From NCBI RefSeq assembly GCF_009695875.1, contig NZ_VUNC01000008.1, positions 57,089 through 121,088 on the forward strand: 64,000 nucleotides of DNA. The letters run 5' to 3'. This DNA is from Olsenella porci (GTDB lineage: Bacteria; Actinomycetota; Coriobacteriia; Coriobacteriales; Atopobiaceae). A program made the position numbers and the translations under genes. Positions 8,450 through 18,003 of this stretch are shown one piece after another (the first letter of the stretch is position 1; each line of letters starts with the position of its first letter). The notes beneath the pieces were generated by a model. It did not search any database. It saw nothing but the letters and a program-made list of their open reading frames with translations, and was not told where the DNA came from.

Positions 8450-8484
8450 GGGGACTGTCATACAGCCCATCACGGAGGTTCCCC

Positions 8485-9144
8485 ATGCAGGACGCGGTCT
8501 TCTCCTTCATCTCGCAGTTTGGCTACGCCGCGGTCGGCTGCCTCATCTTCTTCGAGAACGTGTTCCCACCCATCCCGAGCGAGCTCATCCTGCCGCTTGC
8601 CGGCTTCTTCTCGCGCACGGGCGACCTGTGGCTCCCGCTCGCCATCCTCGCCGCCACCATCGGGTCGCTCACCGGCGCGTACGTGCTCTACGCCATCGGC
8701 ACCAGGCTCGACGAGGAGCGCCTCTCCCGCATCCTCTCGTCCAGGCCCGCCCGCATGCTCGGCTTTGAGGAGACGGACGTCCGTGCCGCCTTTGGGTGGT
8801 TTGAGACCAAGGGGCAGAAGACGGTCCTGATCTGCCGCTGCATCCCCATCGTGAGGAGCCTCATCTCCATCCCCGCTGGCATGTCGCGCATGGGGCTGGG
8901 CAGGTTCTCGCTCATGACCTTCGTGGGTTCGCTCGCCTGGAACACGGTGCTCTGCGGGCTTGGCTACTGGGCCGGTGGCGCCTGGCAGCAGGCGGCATCT
9001 GGCGCGGCGAGCGTGATCGACATCATGTCCTACGCCGTCATCGCCGTATTTGGCGTGGCCGCGCTCGTGTGGTTCTGCCGCAGGATCCTCCCCCGCATCA
9101 AGGCCCAGGGAACGGCATCGCAGGACCCCGCCTCCGAGCGCTAG
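8485..9144 (+). CDS. DedA family membrane protein
   Basis: A 219-residue integral membrane protein of the DedA/SNARE-associated family. The early ENVFPPIPSELILPLAG segment (residues 23-39) and the later RCIPIVRSLISIPAGMSRM segment are the two re-entrant signatures, with the conserved acidic and arginine residues present. Characterised DedA proteins act in the cytoplasmic membrane as lipid-carrier translocases (undecaprenyl phosphate recycling) or in membrane-potential and antimicrobial-peptide tolerance. The ATG at 8485 follows CGGAGG by 7 bases. Position after a two-component system and a regulator-type direct repeat suggests induction by envelope stress, which is inference. Confidence 0.88.
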   Translation: MQDAVFSFISQFGYAAVGCLIFFENVFPPIPSELILPLAGFFSRTGDLWLPLAILAATIGSLTGAYVLYAIGTRLDEERLSRILSSRPARMLGFEETDVRAAFGWFETKGQKTVLICRCIPIVRSLISIPAGMSRMGLGRFSLMTFVGSLAWNTVLCGLGYWAGGAWQQAASGAASVIDIMSYAVIAVFGVAALVWFCRRILPRIKAQGTASQDPASER

Positions 9145-9150
9145 GGCAGG

Positions 9151-9291
9151 GTGAGGCGACGTACGGCGCAGATCGAGCTCAAGCCATTTGACTGCTTAGA
9201 CGCGAGCCTCATGCTCCCCGGGAGGAGTCCCCAGGAGGCAGTCAGGTACTACGCCACGTTCGGAGGTACCCCTTACTACCTGGCACAGGTA
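9151..9291 (+). pseudogene. Fragment of an AAA ATPase of the archaeal-type/DUF234 group
   Basis: About 45 codons encode RRTAQIELKPFDCLDASLML...YYATFGGTPYYLAQV, which matches the segment after the ATPase core in the large ATP-binding proteins of the DUF234 group (LxPFDY...MLPG...YxxFGGxPYYLxQ). Neither the Walker A part nor the C-terminal nuclease-like part is present, and the similarity stops abruptly at about 9291. It is a decayed or deletion-derived remnant, not a functional gene. Confidence 0.55.
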
Positions 9292-9318
9292 AACCTCATT
9301 GTCCGATGCACAGCAAAA

Positions 9319-9355
9319 GACGCGCCGTGCCATGGATTCTCATGCACGGTGCGTC
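9319..9355. terminator. Hairpin between two gene remnants
   Basis: GACGCGCCGTGC (9319-9330) pairs with GCACGGTGCGTC (9344-9355), 12 bp with one mismatch, 13-nt loop. No T-run follows. It could be a leftover terminator of a lost gene. Confidence 0.35.
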
Positions 9356-9425
9356 ACGTACTCTTGTTGGATTTATTCTGCCTCGGGACGCCATCCCCGT
9401 CCCTTCTCTGCAGGAGTCCTTTTGG

Positions 9426-9779
9426 TTAGACCCTCACCAATCCCGGCTCCCCACGGTATGCCCCCGTGCACAGGTCGGTGACAAGTGCCACGACCTCGTC
9501 CTCGGAGTCGCGCACGCCGCTCTCGAAGTCGACCAGGTACGACGTGATGGGGAGCGAGTCCCGTGCCGCCTCGGCGTTCGCCGTCTCCGTGAGCGAGAGA
9601 ATTGCCGCGCGAGACGCGCTGTACAGCCCCAGCCCCGGGCCCGCCTGCAGGCCAAACCGAGCCATGTTGATCACCACGCCATGGCCTTTGCCCTCTCGCA
9701 TCGCCCTCAGTGCGATTGCGGCGCAAGGACCACGAACTCGCGGCATCGCTCCGTGTCCATTCCTCACCACTTGCCGCAA
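9426..9779 (-). pseudogene. Truncated short-chain dehydrogenase/reductase
   Basis: The frame encodes the C-terminal half of an SDR oxidoreductase: GKGHGVVINMARFGLQAGPG, then the active-site region YSASRAAILSLTETANAEA. The N-terminal Rossmann half with the TGxxxGxG cofactor motif is missing, and the catalytic YxxxK has Arg instead of Lys (Y-S-A-S-R). No start codon with a ribosome site is present at the 5' end. The gene appears to have lost its first half, in line with the neighbouring ATPase fragment; this stretch is a small gene graveyard just upstream of the adhesin locus. Confidence 0.6.
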
Positions 9780-10014
9780 TGCGAGACCCCATGTGACGCA
9801 GCGTCAGATGGCTGACGGGCAGATTGTATCCCACGAAACCGAAAATTTTTGAAGGGCGGAGGACACTGCGTTTCTCGATAGAGAGCGTGCTCTGCGGAGG
9901 GTTCGAAGCAATCTTCCTATTCGTGCCGAGCTTCCGGCTTTGCATGCATCGATAGCCAATCTGCATGTATGGGAGTGTCATTTTTGTGGCAGAACGATGC
10001 GCAGAGACATCATA

Positions 10015-10042
10015 TTGGAGAGCCAAGGGCAACTCCTATAAT
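10015..10042 (+). promoter_or_regulatory. Promoter of the serine-rich adhesin gene
   Basis: TTGGAG (10015-10020) and a consensus TATAAT (10037-10042) are 16 bp apart, giving a predicted start near 10049 and a 5' leader of about 36 nt before the ATG at 10085. This excludes the earlier in-frame ATG at 9965 as the start. The preceding spacer from 9780 is relatively AT-rich and holds no gene. Confidence 0.65.
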
Positions 10043-10084
10043 TGTCTCAGCGTGTCGGGCGCTTACGTGGGGGCTGGACAAAAC

Positions 10085-13000
10085 ATGAAGAGCAAGCGGG
10101 ATAAGAATTCTTCCAACAAGAAGAAGCGGAAGAGCGCGCTTCTCAAATTTACTGCCGCGACGGGAACCTTCATCGGGACCACGATGATGGGGCCAGGTAA
10201 CACCGTCTACGCGCAGGAGATGGACTCTGCGAGTACGGACAGCGAGACGGAGGAGCTTGAGAGCGCCGCCACCGCCTCCCAGACGGTGTCGGAATCCGTT
10301 GCGACGTCGCAGGAGACCGTCGAGGTTCCACAGTCCCAGAACGTGAGCGCCGCCAGGAGTGCCGCCCCGGCTCCCCAGTCCCAGTCGTATGCAGAGTCGG
10401 ATGCTGCGGGCTCGGAGGGCAGCCAGTCCGACGAGGCTGGCTCCGAAGCAAACCAGGTTACCGTCGAGTCGCAGGCGAGTGCTGCCTCCGCGGGCAACGA
10501 GGGCTCTGACTCCCAGGTCGGCAGCGATGCAAGCCTTTCTGAGAGTCTCTCGACATCCGCCAGCGCCGAGGCCTCCACGTCTGCTAGCGCCTCATCAAGC
10601 CAGGAGACGTCCGAGAGGGACTCGGCGGCGGAGAGCCTCTCCACCCAGAGGAGCGCGTCCGTCTCTACGATCGAGAGCCAGCAGTCGAGCGAGGCCGACT
10701 CAATAGCTTCTGCAAGCGAGTCGGCGGAGCAGTCCACCGTCCTCTCGACGAGCGCCGTGACCTCCGTCTCGGAGTCTGCCTCGGCAGAGCGCTCCCAGGA
10801 GGAGTCCACGCTCGTCTCCCAGTCCGAATCCGCGGAGTCTGCGTCCGAGTCCCAGAGCGAGTCTCTCTCGATTGCCGCCTCCGAGGAGGCGTCGAGGACG
10901 CAGAGCGTCTCTGCCAGTTTGTCCCAGACCGTGAGCGAGGCAAACTCCGCCTACGCCTCCGCTTCCACCTCGTTCGCTGAGGCGGGCCTCCAGAAGCAGT
11001 ACCTGGAGGAACTCATCTCTCAGATTGAGGTTGCGAGGCAGCACCTGAAGGCGATTCAGGAGAGGGCGCTTGTGGAGAACAGGTCGCTTGCTGCTGATTC
11101 CGCGTACTGGAGGGCTGGAGACGAGCTGGCAAACCTTCTGGTGAAATATAGCTTCTACCAGGATGGCCAGGTTACGAAGATCGAGTACGGAACCTGGGAG
11201 AAGAAATCCGGCAACGCCAACTACGTTCACGTTGTCTACATCGACAAGTATGGGCGCGTCAGGGACGCCTACTTCGACTACATCACTGTTGACAAGGACG
11301 GCAACGCCCTGATGGACAGGAGTGGGCGTCAGCTGTCCCACTACTCTGACCCGTCGCAGGTCAGCGGCATCATGGTACTGAAGAAGAAGCCGGTATATGC
11401 CTGGCCAGGTTACCTTGCTGGCTTTACGGATGACAAATGGGGCGCTTCTGAATACACGAACGCTGCAGGCGAAACGCAGAGTGGCTACTTCAGCACGAAG
11501 GGCAACTACTACTTCTCCGAGGCTGACTACGAGAGGGGCAAGGACAGCTACTCCCACGACAGGAGTGAGCTGACCTCGGTGTCGCACTCCGCCAGTGCGG
11601 CGCAGTCGCAGGCGGATTCCGCGAGTGCGTCGACGAAGGCATCCGAAAGCGCAAGCAGGTCTGCAAGTTCGTCCCTGAGCACCGAGGCAAGTGCGAGTGC
11701 GTCGGCATCTGCCAGCAAGTCTCAGAGCAGGGATGCCAGCCTGAGCGACTCCAGCAGCGCCTCCGAAAGCGCGATGGAGAGCGCGTCAGCCAGCACCTCG
11801 ACGAGTGCCTCTGCCAGCACGTCTGCCTCCGAGTCGAGGAGCACGTCGCTGGTTGAGTCCGAGAGCGTATCGGAGTCGACCTCAACCTCCGAGTCCGAGA
11901 GCGAGAGCGCCTCGGAGTCCGAGAGCGCATCCACCTCTGAGTCCGAGTCGACCAGCGAGAGCGAGTCGGAGTCCACCTCCGTCAGCGAGTCCGAGAGCAC
12001 CTCCACCTCTGAGTCCGAGTCCGAGAGCACGAGCGAGTCCATCAGCACCTCGGAGTCCGAGTCCGAGTCGACCTCCGAGTCCGAGAGCGAGAGCACGTCG
12101 GAGAGCGAGTCCATCAGCACCTCTGAGTCCGAGTCGGCCAGCGAGAGCGAGTCGGAGTCCGAGAGCGAGAGCGAGTCGGAGTCCGAGTCGACCTCCGAGT
12201 CCGAGAGCGAGAGCGAGTCGGAGTCCGAGTCGGAGTCGACCTCCACCTCCGAGTCCGAGAGCGAGAGCACGTCGGAGTCCGAGTCCGAGAGCACGAGCGA
12301 GTCGGAGTCCGAGTCGGAGAGCACCTCCGCCTCTGAGTCCGAGAGCACCTCGGAGTCGGAGTCCGAGAGCGAGTCCGTCAGCACCTCTGAGTCCGAGAGC
12401 GAGAGCGCCTCGGAGTCCGAGTCCGAGTCCACCTCGGAGTCCGAGAGCGAGAGCACGAGCGAGTCGGAGTCCACCTCCGAGTCCGAGAGCGCCTCCGAGT
12501 CCGAGAGCGAGAGCACGTCGGAGAGCGAGTCCATCAGCACCTCTGAGTCCGAGTCCGAGTCCACCTCGGAGTCCGAGTCCGAGAGCACGAGCGAGTCCGA
12601 GTCGGAGTCCGAGTCGGCCAGCGAGAGCGAGTCCGCCTCTGAGTCCGAGAGCACGAGCGAGTCGGAGTCCGAGAGCGAGTCGGAGTCCGAGAGCACGAGC
12701 GAGTCCGAGTCGGAGAGCACCTCCGCCTCTGAGTCCGAGAGCACCTCGGAGTCCGAGTCGGAGAGCGAGAGCACGTCGGAGTCCGAGTCCGAGAGCGAGT
12801 CGGAGTCCACCTCCGAGTCCGAGAGCGCCTCCGAGTCCGAGAGCGAGAGCACCTCGGAGTCGGAGTCCACCTCCGTCAGCGAGTCCGAGAGCGAGAGCGC
12901 CTCCGAGAGCGAGTCCGAGAGCACGAGCGAGTCGGAGTCCGAGAGCGAGTCGGAGTCCGAGTCGGCCAGCGAGAGCGAGAGCACCTCTGAGTCCGAGTCC

Positions 13001-16000
13001 GAGAGCACGAGCGAGTCGGAGTCCGAGTCCGAGTCCACCTCCGAGTCGGAGAGCACCTCCACCTCTGAGTCCGAGTCCACCTCGGAGTCCGAGTCGACCT
13101 CCACCTCCGAGTCGGAGTCCGAGAGCACGAGCGAGTCCGAGTCCACCTCCGCCTCTGAGTCCGAGTCGGCCAGCGAGAGCGAGTCGGAGTCGGAGTCCGA
13201 GAGCACGAGCGAGAGCGAGTCCGAGTCGACCTCCGAGTCCGAGAGCGAGAGCGAGTCGACCTCCATCTCCGTCAGCGAGTCCGAGTCCGCCTCCGAGTCG
13301 GAGAGCGCCTCCGAGTCCGAGTCCGAGTCGACCTCCACCTCCGAGTCGGAGTCCGAGTCCGAGAGCGCCTCGGAGTCCGAGAGCGAGAGCACCTCGGAGT
13401 CCGAGTCCACCTCGGAGTCCGAGAGCGAGAGCACGAGCGAGTCCGAGTCGGAGTCCGAGAGCACGAGCGAGTCGGAGTCGGAGTCCACCTCCGTCAGCGA
13501 GTCCGAGAGCGCCTCCGAGTCCGAGTCCGAGTCCACCTCGGAGTCCGAGAGCGAGAGCACGAGCGCCTCCGAGTCGGAGAGCGAGTCCGTCAGCACCTCT
13601 GAGTCCGAGTCCGAGTCGGCCAGCGAGAGCGAGTCGACCTCCATCTCCGTCAGCGAGTCGGAGTCCACCTCCGAGTCCGAGAGCGAGTCGGAGTCCACCT
13701 CCGTCAGCGAGTCCGAGAGCGAGTCCGCCTCCGAGTCCGAGAGCGAGTCCGTCAGCACCTCTGAGTCCGAGTCCACCTCGGCCAGCGAGAGCGAGTCCGA
13801 GTCGGCCAGCGAGAGCACGTCCGAGAGCGAGTCGGAGTCCGAGAGCGAGAGCGAGTCGGAGTCGGAGTCCACCTCCGTCAGCGAGTCCGAGTCCACCAGC
13901 GTCTCCGAGAGCGAGTCGGAGTCCGAGTCGGCCAGCGAGAGCGAGTCCACCTCCGAGTCCGAGAGCGAGTCCGCCTCCGAGTCCGAGAGCACGAGCGAGT
14001 CGGAGTCCGAGAGCTCATCCACCTCTGAGTCTGAGTCGGCCAGCACCTCTGAGTCCGAGTCGGCCAGCGAGAGCGAGAGCACCTCTGAGTCCGAGTCCGA
14101 GAGCACCTCCACCTCTGAGTCCGAGTCCGAGAGCACGAGCGAGTCCGAGTCGGAGAGTACCTCCGCCTCTGAGTCCGAGAGCACCTCGGAGTCGGAGTCC
14201 GAGAGCGAGTCCGTCAGCACCTCCGAGTCCGAGTCCGAGTCGGCCAGCGAGAGCGAGTCGACCTCCATCTCCGTCAGCGAGTCGGAGTCCACCTCCGAGT
14301 CCGAGAGCGCATCCACCTCTGAGTCCGAGTCCACCTCGGCCAGCGAGAGCGAGTCGGAGTCCGAGTCCGAGAGCGCCTCGGAGTCCGAGAGCGAGAGCAC
14401 CTCGGAGTCCGAGTCCGAGTCCACCTCGGAGTCCGAGAGCGAGAGCACGAGCGAGTCCGAGTCGGAGTCCACCTCCGTCAGCGAGTCCGAGAGCGAGTCC
14501 GTCAGCGCCTCCGAGTCCGAGAGCACGAGCGAGAGCGAGTCGACCTCCATCTCCCTCAGCGAGTCGGAGTCCACCTCCGAGTCCGAGAGCGAGAGCACGT
14601 CGGAGAGCGAGTCCGTCAGCACCTCGGAGTCCGAGTCCGAGAGCGCATCCGCCTCCGAGTCGGAGAGCGCCTCCACCTCTGAGTCCGAGTCGGAGTCGAC
14701 CTCTACCTCCGAGTCCGAGAGCGCCTCCGAGTCGGAGAGCGAGAGCGCGTCGGAGTCCGAGTCGGCCAGCGAGAGCGAGTCGACCTCCATCTCCGTCAGC
14801 GAGTCGGAGTCCACCTCCGAGTCCGAGTCCGCCTCCGAGTCCGAGTCGGCCAGCGAGAGCGAGTCGGAGTCCGTCAGCGCCTCCGAGTCCGAGAGCGAGA
14901 GCACCTCGGAGTCCGAGTCCGAGTCCACCTCGGAGTCCGAGAGCGAGAGCACGAGCGAGTCGGAGTCCACCTCCGTCAGCGAGTCCGAGAGCGCCTCCGA
15001 GTCCGAGAGCGAGAGCGCCTCGGAGTCCGAGTCCGAGTCCACCTCGGAGTCCGAGTCCGAGAGCGCCTCGGAGTCCGAGAGCGAGAGCACGAGCGAGTCC
15101 GAGTCGGAGTCCGAGAGCACGAGCGAGTCGGAGTCGGAGTCGACCTCCACCTCCGAGTCCGAGAGCGCCTCCGAGTCGGAGAGCGAGAGCGAGTCGGAGT
15201 CCGAGTCGGCCAGCGAGAGCTCATCCACCTCTGAGTCTGAGTCGGCCAGCACCTCTGAGTCCGAGTCGGCCAGCGAGAGCGAGTCCGAGTCCGAGAGCGA
15301 GTCGGAGTCGGAGTCGGAGTCCGTCAGCGCCTCCGAGTCCGAGAGCGAGAGCACGTCGGAGTCCGAGTCCGAGAGCGAGTCGGAGTCCGAGAGCACGAGC
15401 GAGTCTGAGTCGGAGTCCGAGAGCTCATCCACCTCTGAGTCTGAGTCGGCCAGCACCTCGGAGTCCGAGTCGGCCAGCGAGAGCGAGTCCGAGTCCGAGA
15501 GCGAGTCCGTCAGCACCTCTGAGTCCGAGTCCGAGTCGGCCAGCGAGAGCGAGTCGACCTCCATCTCCGTCAGCGAGTCGGAGTCCACCTCCGAGTCCGA
15601 GAGCGCCTCCGAGTCCGAGTCGGAGAGCGAGTCCGAGTCGGAGTCCACCTCCGTCAGCGAGTCCGAGTCCACCAGCGTCTCCGAGAGCGAGAGCGAGTCG
15701 GAGTCCGAGTCGGCCAGCGAGAGCGAGTCCGAGAGCGAGAGCGAGTCCGAGTCGACTTCCACCTCTGAGTCCGAGTCCGAGAGCGCCTCCGAGTCGGAGA
15801 GCGAGTCCGTCAGCACCTCTGAGTCCGAGTCCGAGTCGGCCAGCGAGAGCGAGTCCGAGTCGGCCAGCGAGAGCGAGTCCGAGTCGGCCAGCGAGAGCGA
15901 GTCCGAGTCGGCCAGCGAGAGCACGTCCGAGAGCGAGTCGGAGTCGGAGTCCACCTCCGTCAGCGAGTCCGAGTCCAGCAGCGTCTCCGAGAGCGAGTCG

Positions 16001-17887
16001 GAGTCCGAGTCGGCCAGCGAGAGCGAGTCCGCCTCGGAGTCTGAGTCCGAGTCGACCTCCACCTCCGAGTCCGAGAGCGCCTCCGAGTCGGAGAGCGAGT
16101 CCGTCAGCACCTCTGAGTCCGAGTCGACCAGCGAGAGCGAGTCGGAGTCCGAGAGCGCGAGCGAGTCCGAGTCGGAGTCGACCTCCACCTCTGAGTCCGA
16201 GTCGGAGTCCGAGAGCGCCTCCGAGTCCGAGAGCGCCTCCGAGTCGGAGAGCGAGTCCATCAGCACCTCGGAGTCCGAGTCGGAGTCGACCTCCACCTCT
16301 GAGTCCGAGTCTGAGTCCGAGAGTGCCTCCGAGTCCGAGAGCGAGTCGACCTCCGAGTCCGAGAGCGAGAGCGCCTCGGAGTCCGAGTCGACCTCCACCT
16401 CCGAGTCCGAGAGCGCCTCCGAGTCCGAGAGCGAGTCCGCCTCCGAGTCCGAGAGCACGAGCGAGTCCGAGTCGGAGAGCACCTCCGCCTCTGAGTCCGA
16501 GTCCACCTCGGAGTCCGAGAGCGAGAGCACGAGCGAGTCGGAGTCCACCTCCGTCAGCGAGTCGGAGTCCACCAGCGCCTCCGAGTCCGAGAGCGAGAGC
16601 ACGTCGGAGTCGGAGTCCGAGAGCACGAGCGAGTCGGAGTCCGAGAGCGAGTCGGAGTCCGCCTCCGAGTCCGAGAGCACCTCCACCTCTGAGTCCGAGT
16701 CCGAGTCCGTCAGCACCTCTGAGTCCGAGTCCGAGTCGGCCAGCGAGAGCGAGTCGACCTCCATCTCCGTCAGCGAGTCGGAGTCCACCTCCGAGTCCGA
16801 GAGCGAGTTCGCCTCCGAGTCGGAGAGCGAGTCCGTCAGCACCTCTGAGTCCGAGTCCACCTCGGCCAGCGAGAGCGAGTCCGAGTCGGCCAGCGAGAGC
16901 ACGTCCGAGAGCGAGTCGGAGTCCGAGAGCGCGTCCACCTCTGAGTCCGAGTCCACCTCGGCCAGCGAGAGCGAGTCCGCCTCTGAGTCCGAGTCCGAGA
17001 GCGAGAGCGAGTCGGAGTCCGGGAGCACAAGCGCCTCTGGGTCTGGCTCTGCTTCTGCTTCCGAGAGTGAAAGCTCCTCTGGATCTGCGTCGACAAGCGG
17101 GTCGGCTTCTACCAGCGAGTCGGCAAGCGCCTCTGGGAGCACCTCGGAGAGCGGATCGGCGTCCGAGTCCGGCAGCGGCAGTGCGTCCGTCTCCGAGTCC
17201 GGTAGTGCAAGCGCGTCGTCCTCGGAGTCTGTCTCCGAAAGCACGTCGGGCAGCGCCAGTGGCTCGAGCTCCGAGTCTGCAAGCACGTCCTTCTCCACCT
17301 CTGAGTCGGGCAGTGCCTCGGCCAGCTCGTCCGAGTCCGTCTCCGCGAGCGCTTTGGTCAGCGCGTCCGCGAGCCTGACGACTCCCACCACAACGACCGC
17401 GGCAGTGACGGCACGTCCTGCGGCGCCCGGCACTGTCTCCGCCAGCGTCACGGCTGTCGCTGCCGGCACTACAGGGGCAGCCACCACCACTGGTGCTGCG
17501 ACGTCCGAGACAGTGGAGACGAGCGTCAGCGACCTTGGTAGCACGAGCCTCTCAACCTCTGGCGCAGAGGACGACTCTGCCTCGCAGAGCAGGAGCCAGA
17601 GGGGCAGCTCGAGCGACAGTGCAAGTGCCGCAGCGAGCGAGAGCAAGTCCGCCTCGGCATCCACGGCCGCGTCGGAGTCCGAGTCCGAGAACAGCAACAG
17701 CATCTCGAACAGCATCAGGATGTCGGCGGAGGATGCCTTTAGCGAGAGTTCAAGCAACACTGCCGCAAGCACACCTGCGGCGGGTGCCAGTGGAACCAGT
17801 GCCTCGAGGAGTGCCGCGAATGTCGCGCTGGCGACCTCGGAGCTGGACGAGTTGAACGAGGCGGTGTCCCTACAGATCAGGCGCTAG
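10085..17887 (+). CDS. Giant serine-rich repeat surface glycoprotein (SRRP adhesin)
   Basis: A 2600-residue protein, the presumed substrate of the accessory Sec system encoded directly downstream. The N terminus has a basic region ([16 protein letters not shown]), a hydrophobic stretch with several glycines ([20 protein letters not shown]) and a likely cleavage site after VYA at about residue 40. A short Ser-rich stretch reaches residue 290. A non-repetitive domain follows (about 292-498) with a helical start and a beta-rich remainder, the probable ligand-binding region. Residues 500-2430 are SRR2, mostly alternating Ser-Glu-Ser with Thr/Ala/Val variants, then Ser-Gly-Ala-rich. The tail is Thr/Ala/Pro-rich and ends LQIRR, with no LPxTG motif or membrane anchor. 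Streptococcal relatives bind host glycans or proteins; the ligand here is unknown. Confidence 0.9.
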   Translation: MKSKRDKNSSNKKKRKSALLKFTAATGTFIGTTMMGPGNTVYAQEMDSASTDSETEELESAATASQTVSESVATSQETVEVPQSQNVSAARSAAPAPQSQSYAESDAAGSEGSQSDEAGSEANQVTVESQASAASAGNEGSDSQVGSDASLSESLSTSASAEASTSASASSSQETSERDSAAESLSTQRSASVSTIESQQSSEADSIASASESAEQSTVLSTSAVTSVSESASAERSQEESTLVSQSESAESASESQSESLSIAASEEASRTQSVSASLSQTVSEANSAYASASTSFAEAGLQKQYLEELISQIEVARQHLKAIQERALVENRSLAADSAYWRAGDELANLLVKYSFYQDGQVTKIEYGTWEKKSGNANYVHVVYIDKYGRVRDAYFDYITVDKDGNALMDRSGRQLSHYSDPSQVSGIMVLKKKPVYAWPGYLAGFTDDKWGASEYTNAAGETQSGYFSTKGNYYFSEADYERGKDSYSHDRSELTSVSHSASAAQSQADSASASTKASESASRSASSSLSTEASASASASASKSQSRDASLSDSSSASESAMESASASTSTSASASTSASESRSTSLVESESVSESTSTSESESESASESESASTSESESTSESESESTSVSESESTSTSESESESTSESISTSESESESTSESESESTSESESISTSESESASESESESESESESESESTSESESESESESESESTSTSESESESTSESESESTSESESESESTSASESESTSESESESESVSTSESESESASESESESTSESESESTSESESTSESESASESESESTSESESISTSESESESTSESESESTSESESESESASESESASESESTSESESESESESESTSESESESTSASESESTSESESESESTSESESESESESTSESESASESESESTSESESTSVSESESESASESESESTSESESESESESESASESESTSESESESTSESESESESTSESESTSTSESESTSESESTSTSESESESTSESESTSASESESASESESESESESTSESESESTSESESESESTSISVSESESASESESASESESESTSTSESESESESASESESESTSESESTSESESESTSESESESESTSESESESTSVSESESASESESESTSESESESTSASESESESVSTSESESESASESESTSISVSESESTSESESESESTSVSESESESASESESESVSTSESESTSASESESESASESTSESESESESESESESESTSVSESESTSVSESESESESASESESTSESESESASESESTSESESESSSTSESESASTSESESASESESTSESESESTSTSESESESTSESESESTSASESESTSESESESESVSTSESESESASESESTSISVSESESTSESESASTSESESTSASESESESESESASESESESTSESESESTSESESESTSESESESTSVSESESESVSASESESTSESESTSISLSESESTSESESESTSESESVSTSESESESASASESESASTSESESESTSTSESESASESESESASESESASESESTSISVSESESTSESESASESESASESESESVSASESESESTSESESESTSESESESTSESESTSVSESESASESESESASESESESTSESESESASESESESTSESESESESTSESESESTSTSESESASESESESESESESASESSSTSESESASTSESESASESESESESESESESESVSASESESESTSESESESESESESTSESESESESSSTSESESASTSESESASESESESESESVSTSESESESASESESTSISVSESESTSESESASESESESESESESTSVSESESTSVSESESESESESASESESESESESESTSTSESESESASESESESVSTSESESESASESESESASESESESASESESESASESTSESESESESTSVSESESSSVSESESESESASESESASESESESTSTSESESASESESESVSTSESESTSESESESESASESESESTSTSESESESESASESESASESESESISTSESESESTSTSESESESESASESESESTSESESESASESESTSTSESESASESESESASESESTSESESESTSASESESTSESESESTSESESTSVSESESTSASESESESTSESESESTSESESESESESASESESTSTSESESESVSTSESESESASESESTSISVSESESTSESESEFASESESESVSTSESESTSASESESESASESTSESESESESASTSESESTSASESESASESESESESESESGSTSASGSGSASASESESSSGSASTSGSASTSESASASGSTSESGSASESGSGSASVSESGSASASSSESVSESTSGSASGSSSESASTSFSTSESGSASASSSESVSASALVSASASLTTPTTTTAAVTARPAAPGTVSASVTAVAAGTTGAATTTGAATSETVETSVSDLGSTSLSTSGAEDDSASQSRSQRGSSSDSASAAASESKSASASTAASESESENSNSISNSIRMSAEDAFSESSSNTAASTPAAGASGTSASRSAANVALATSELDELNEAVSLQIRR
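11860..17020 (+). repeat. Coding Ser-Glu repeat region of the adhesin
   Basis: More than 5 kb consists almost only of GAG alternating with serine codons (TCC, TCG, TCT, AGC) and occasional Thr, Ala, Val or Ile codons. Larger blocks recur inside it: the peptide [18 protein letters not shown] and its DNA appear near 13630, 14260, 14778, 15550 and 16750, with close variants near 13255 and 14540. These blocks indicate growth by internal duplication. Two other frames also lack stop codons here purely because of the codon make-up. Confidence 0.9.
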
Positions 17888-17906
17888 CGGCATTGGTTGA
17901 CTGTTT

Positions 17907-17946
17907 CGGCCACCTGCCTTGCGTCGGATAGCGAGGTGGGTGGCCG
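17907..17946 (+). terminator. Hairpin between adhesin gene and secY2, possible attenuator
   Basis: CGGCCACC (17907-17914) pairs with GGTGGCCG (17939-17946), with an alternative inner pairing CCACCT/AGGTGG. It lies 20 bp after the adhesin stop codon and is followed only by a weak T-stretch. A leaky terminator here would give much more adhesin mRNA than export-machinery mRNA. Confidence 0.45.
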
Positions 17947-18003
17947 ATATGGGTTTCTCTGCCCTGGGAGGGGATGACGGTGCGCGGGAAGGATTCGTTT
18001 CTA

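Noticed and set aside
9965..10084. Earlier ATG giving a 40-residue longer adhesin
   Set aside because: A consensus promoter (10015-10042) lies inside this extension, and the start at 10085 gives a proper basic signal-peptide start.
11722..17772. Antisense open frame of 2016 codons and a +1-shifted frame of 1857 codons across the adhesin repeat
   Set aside because: Both are open only because GAG and serine codons give no stop codons in these frames; products are low-complexity and have no ribosome sites.
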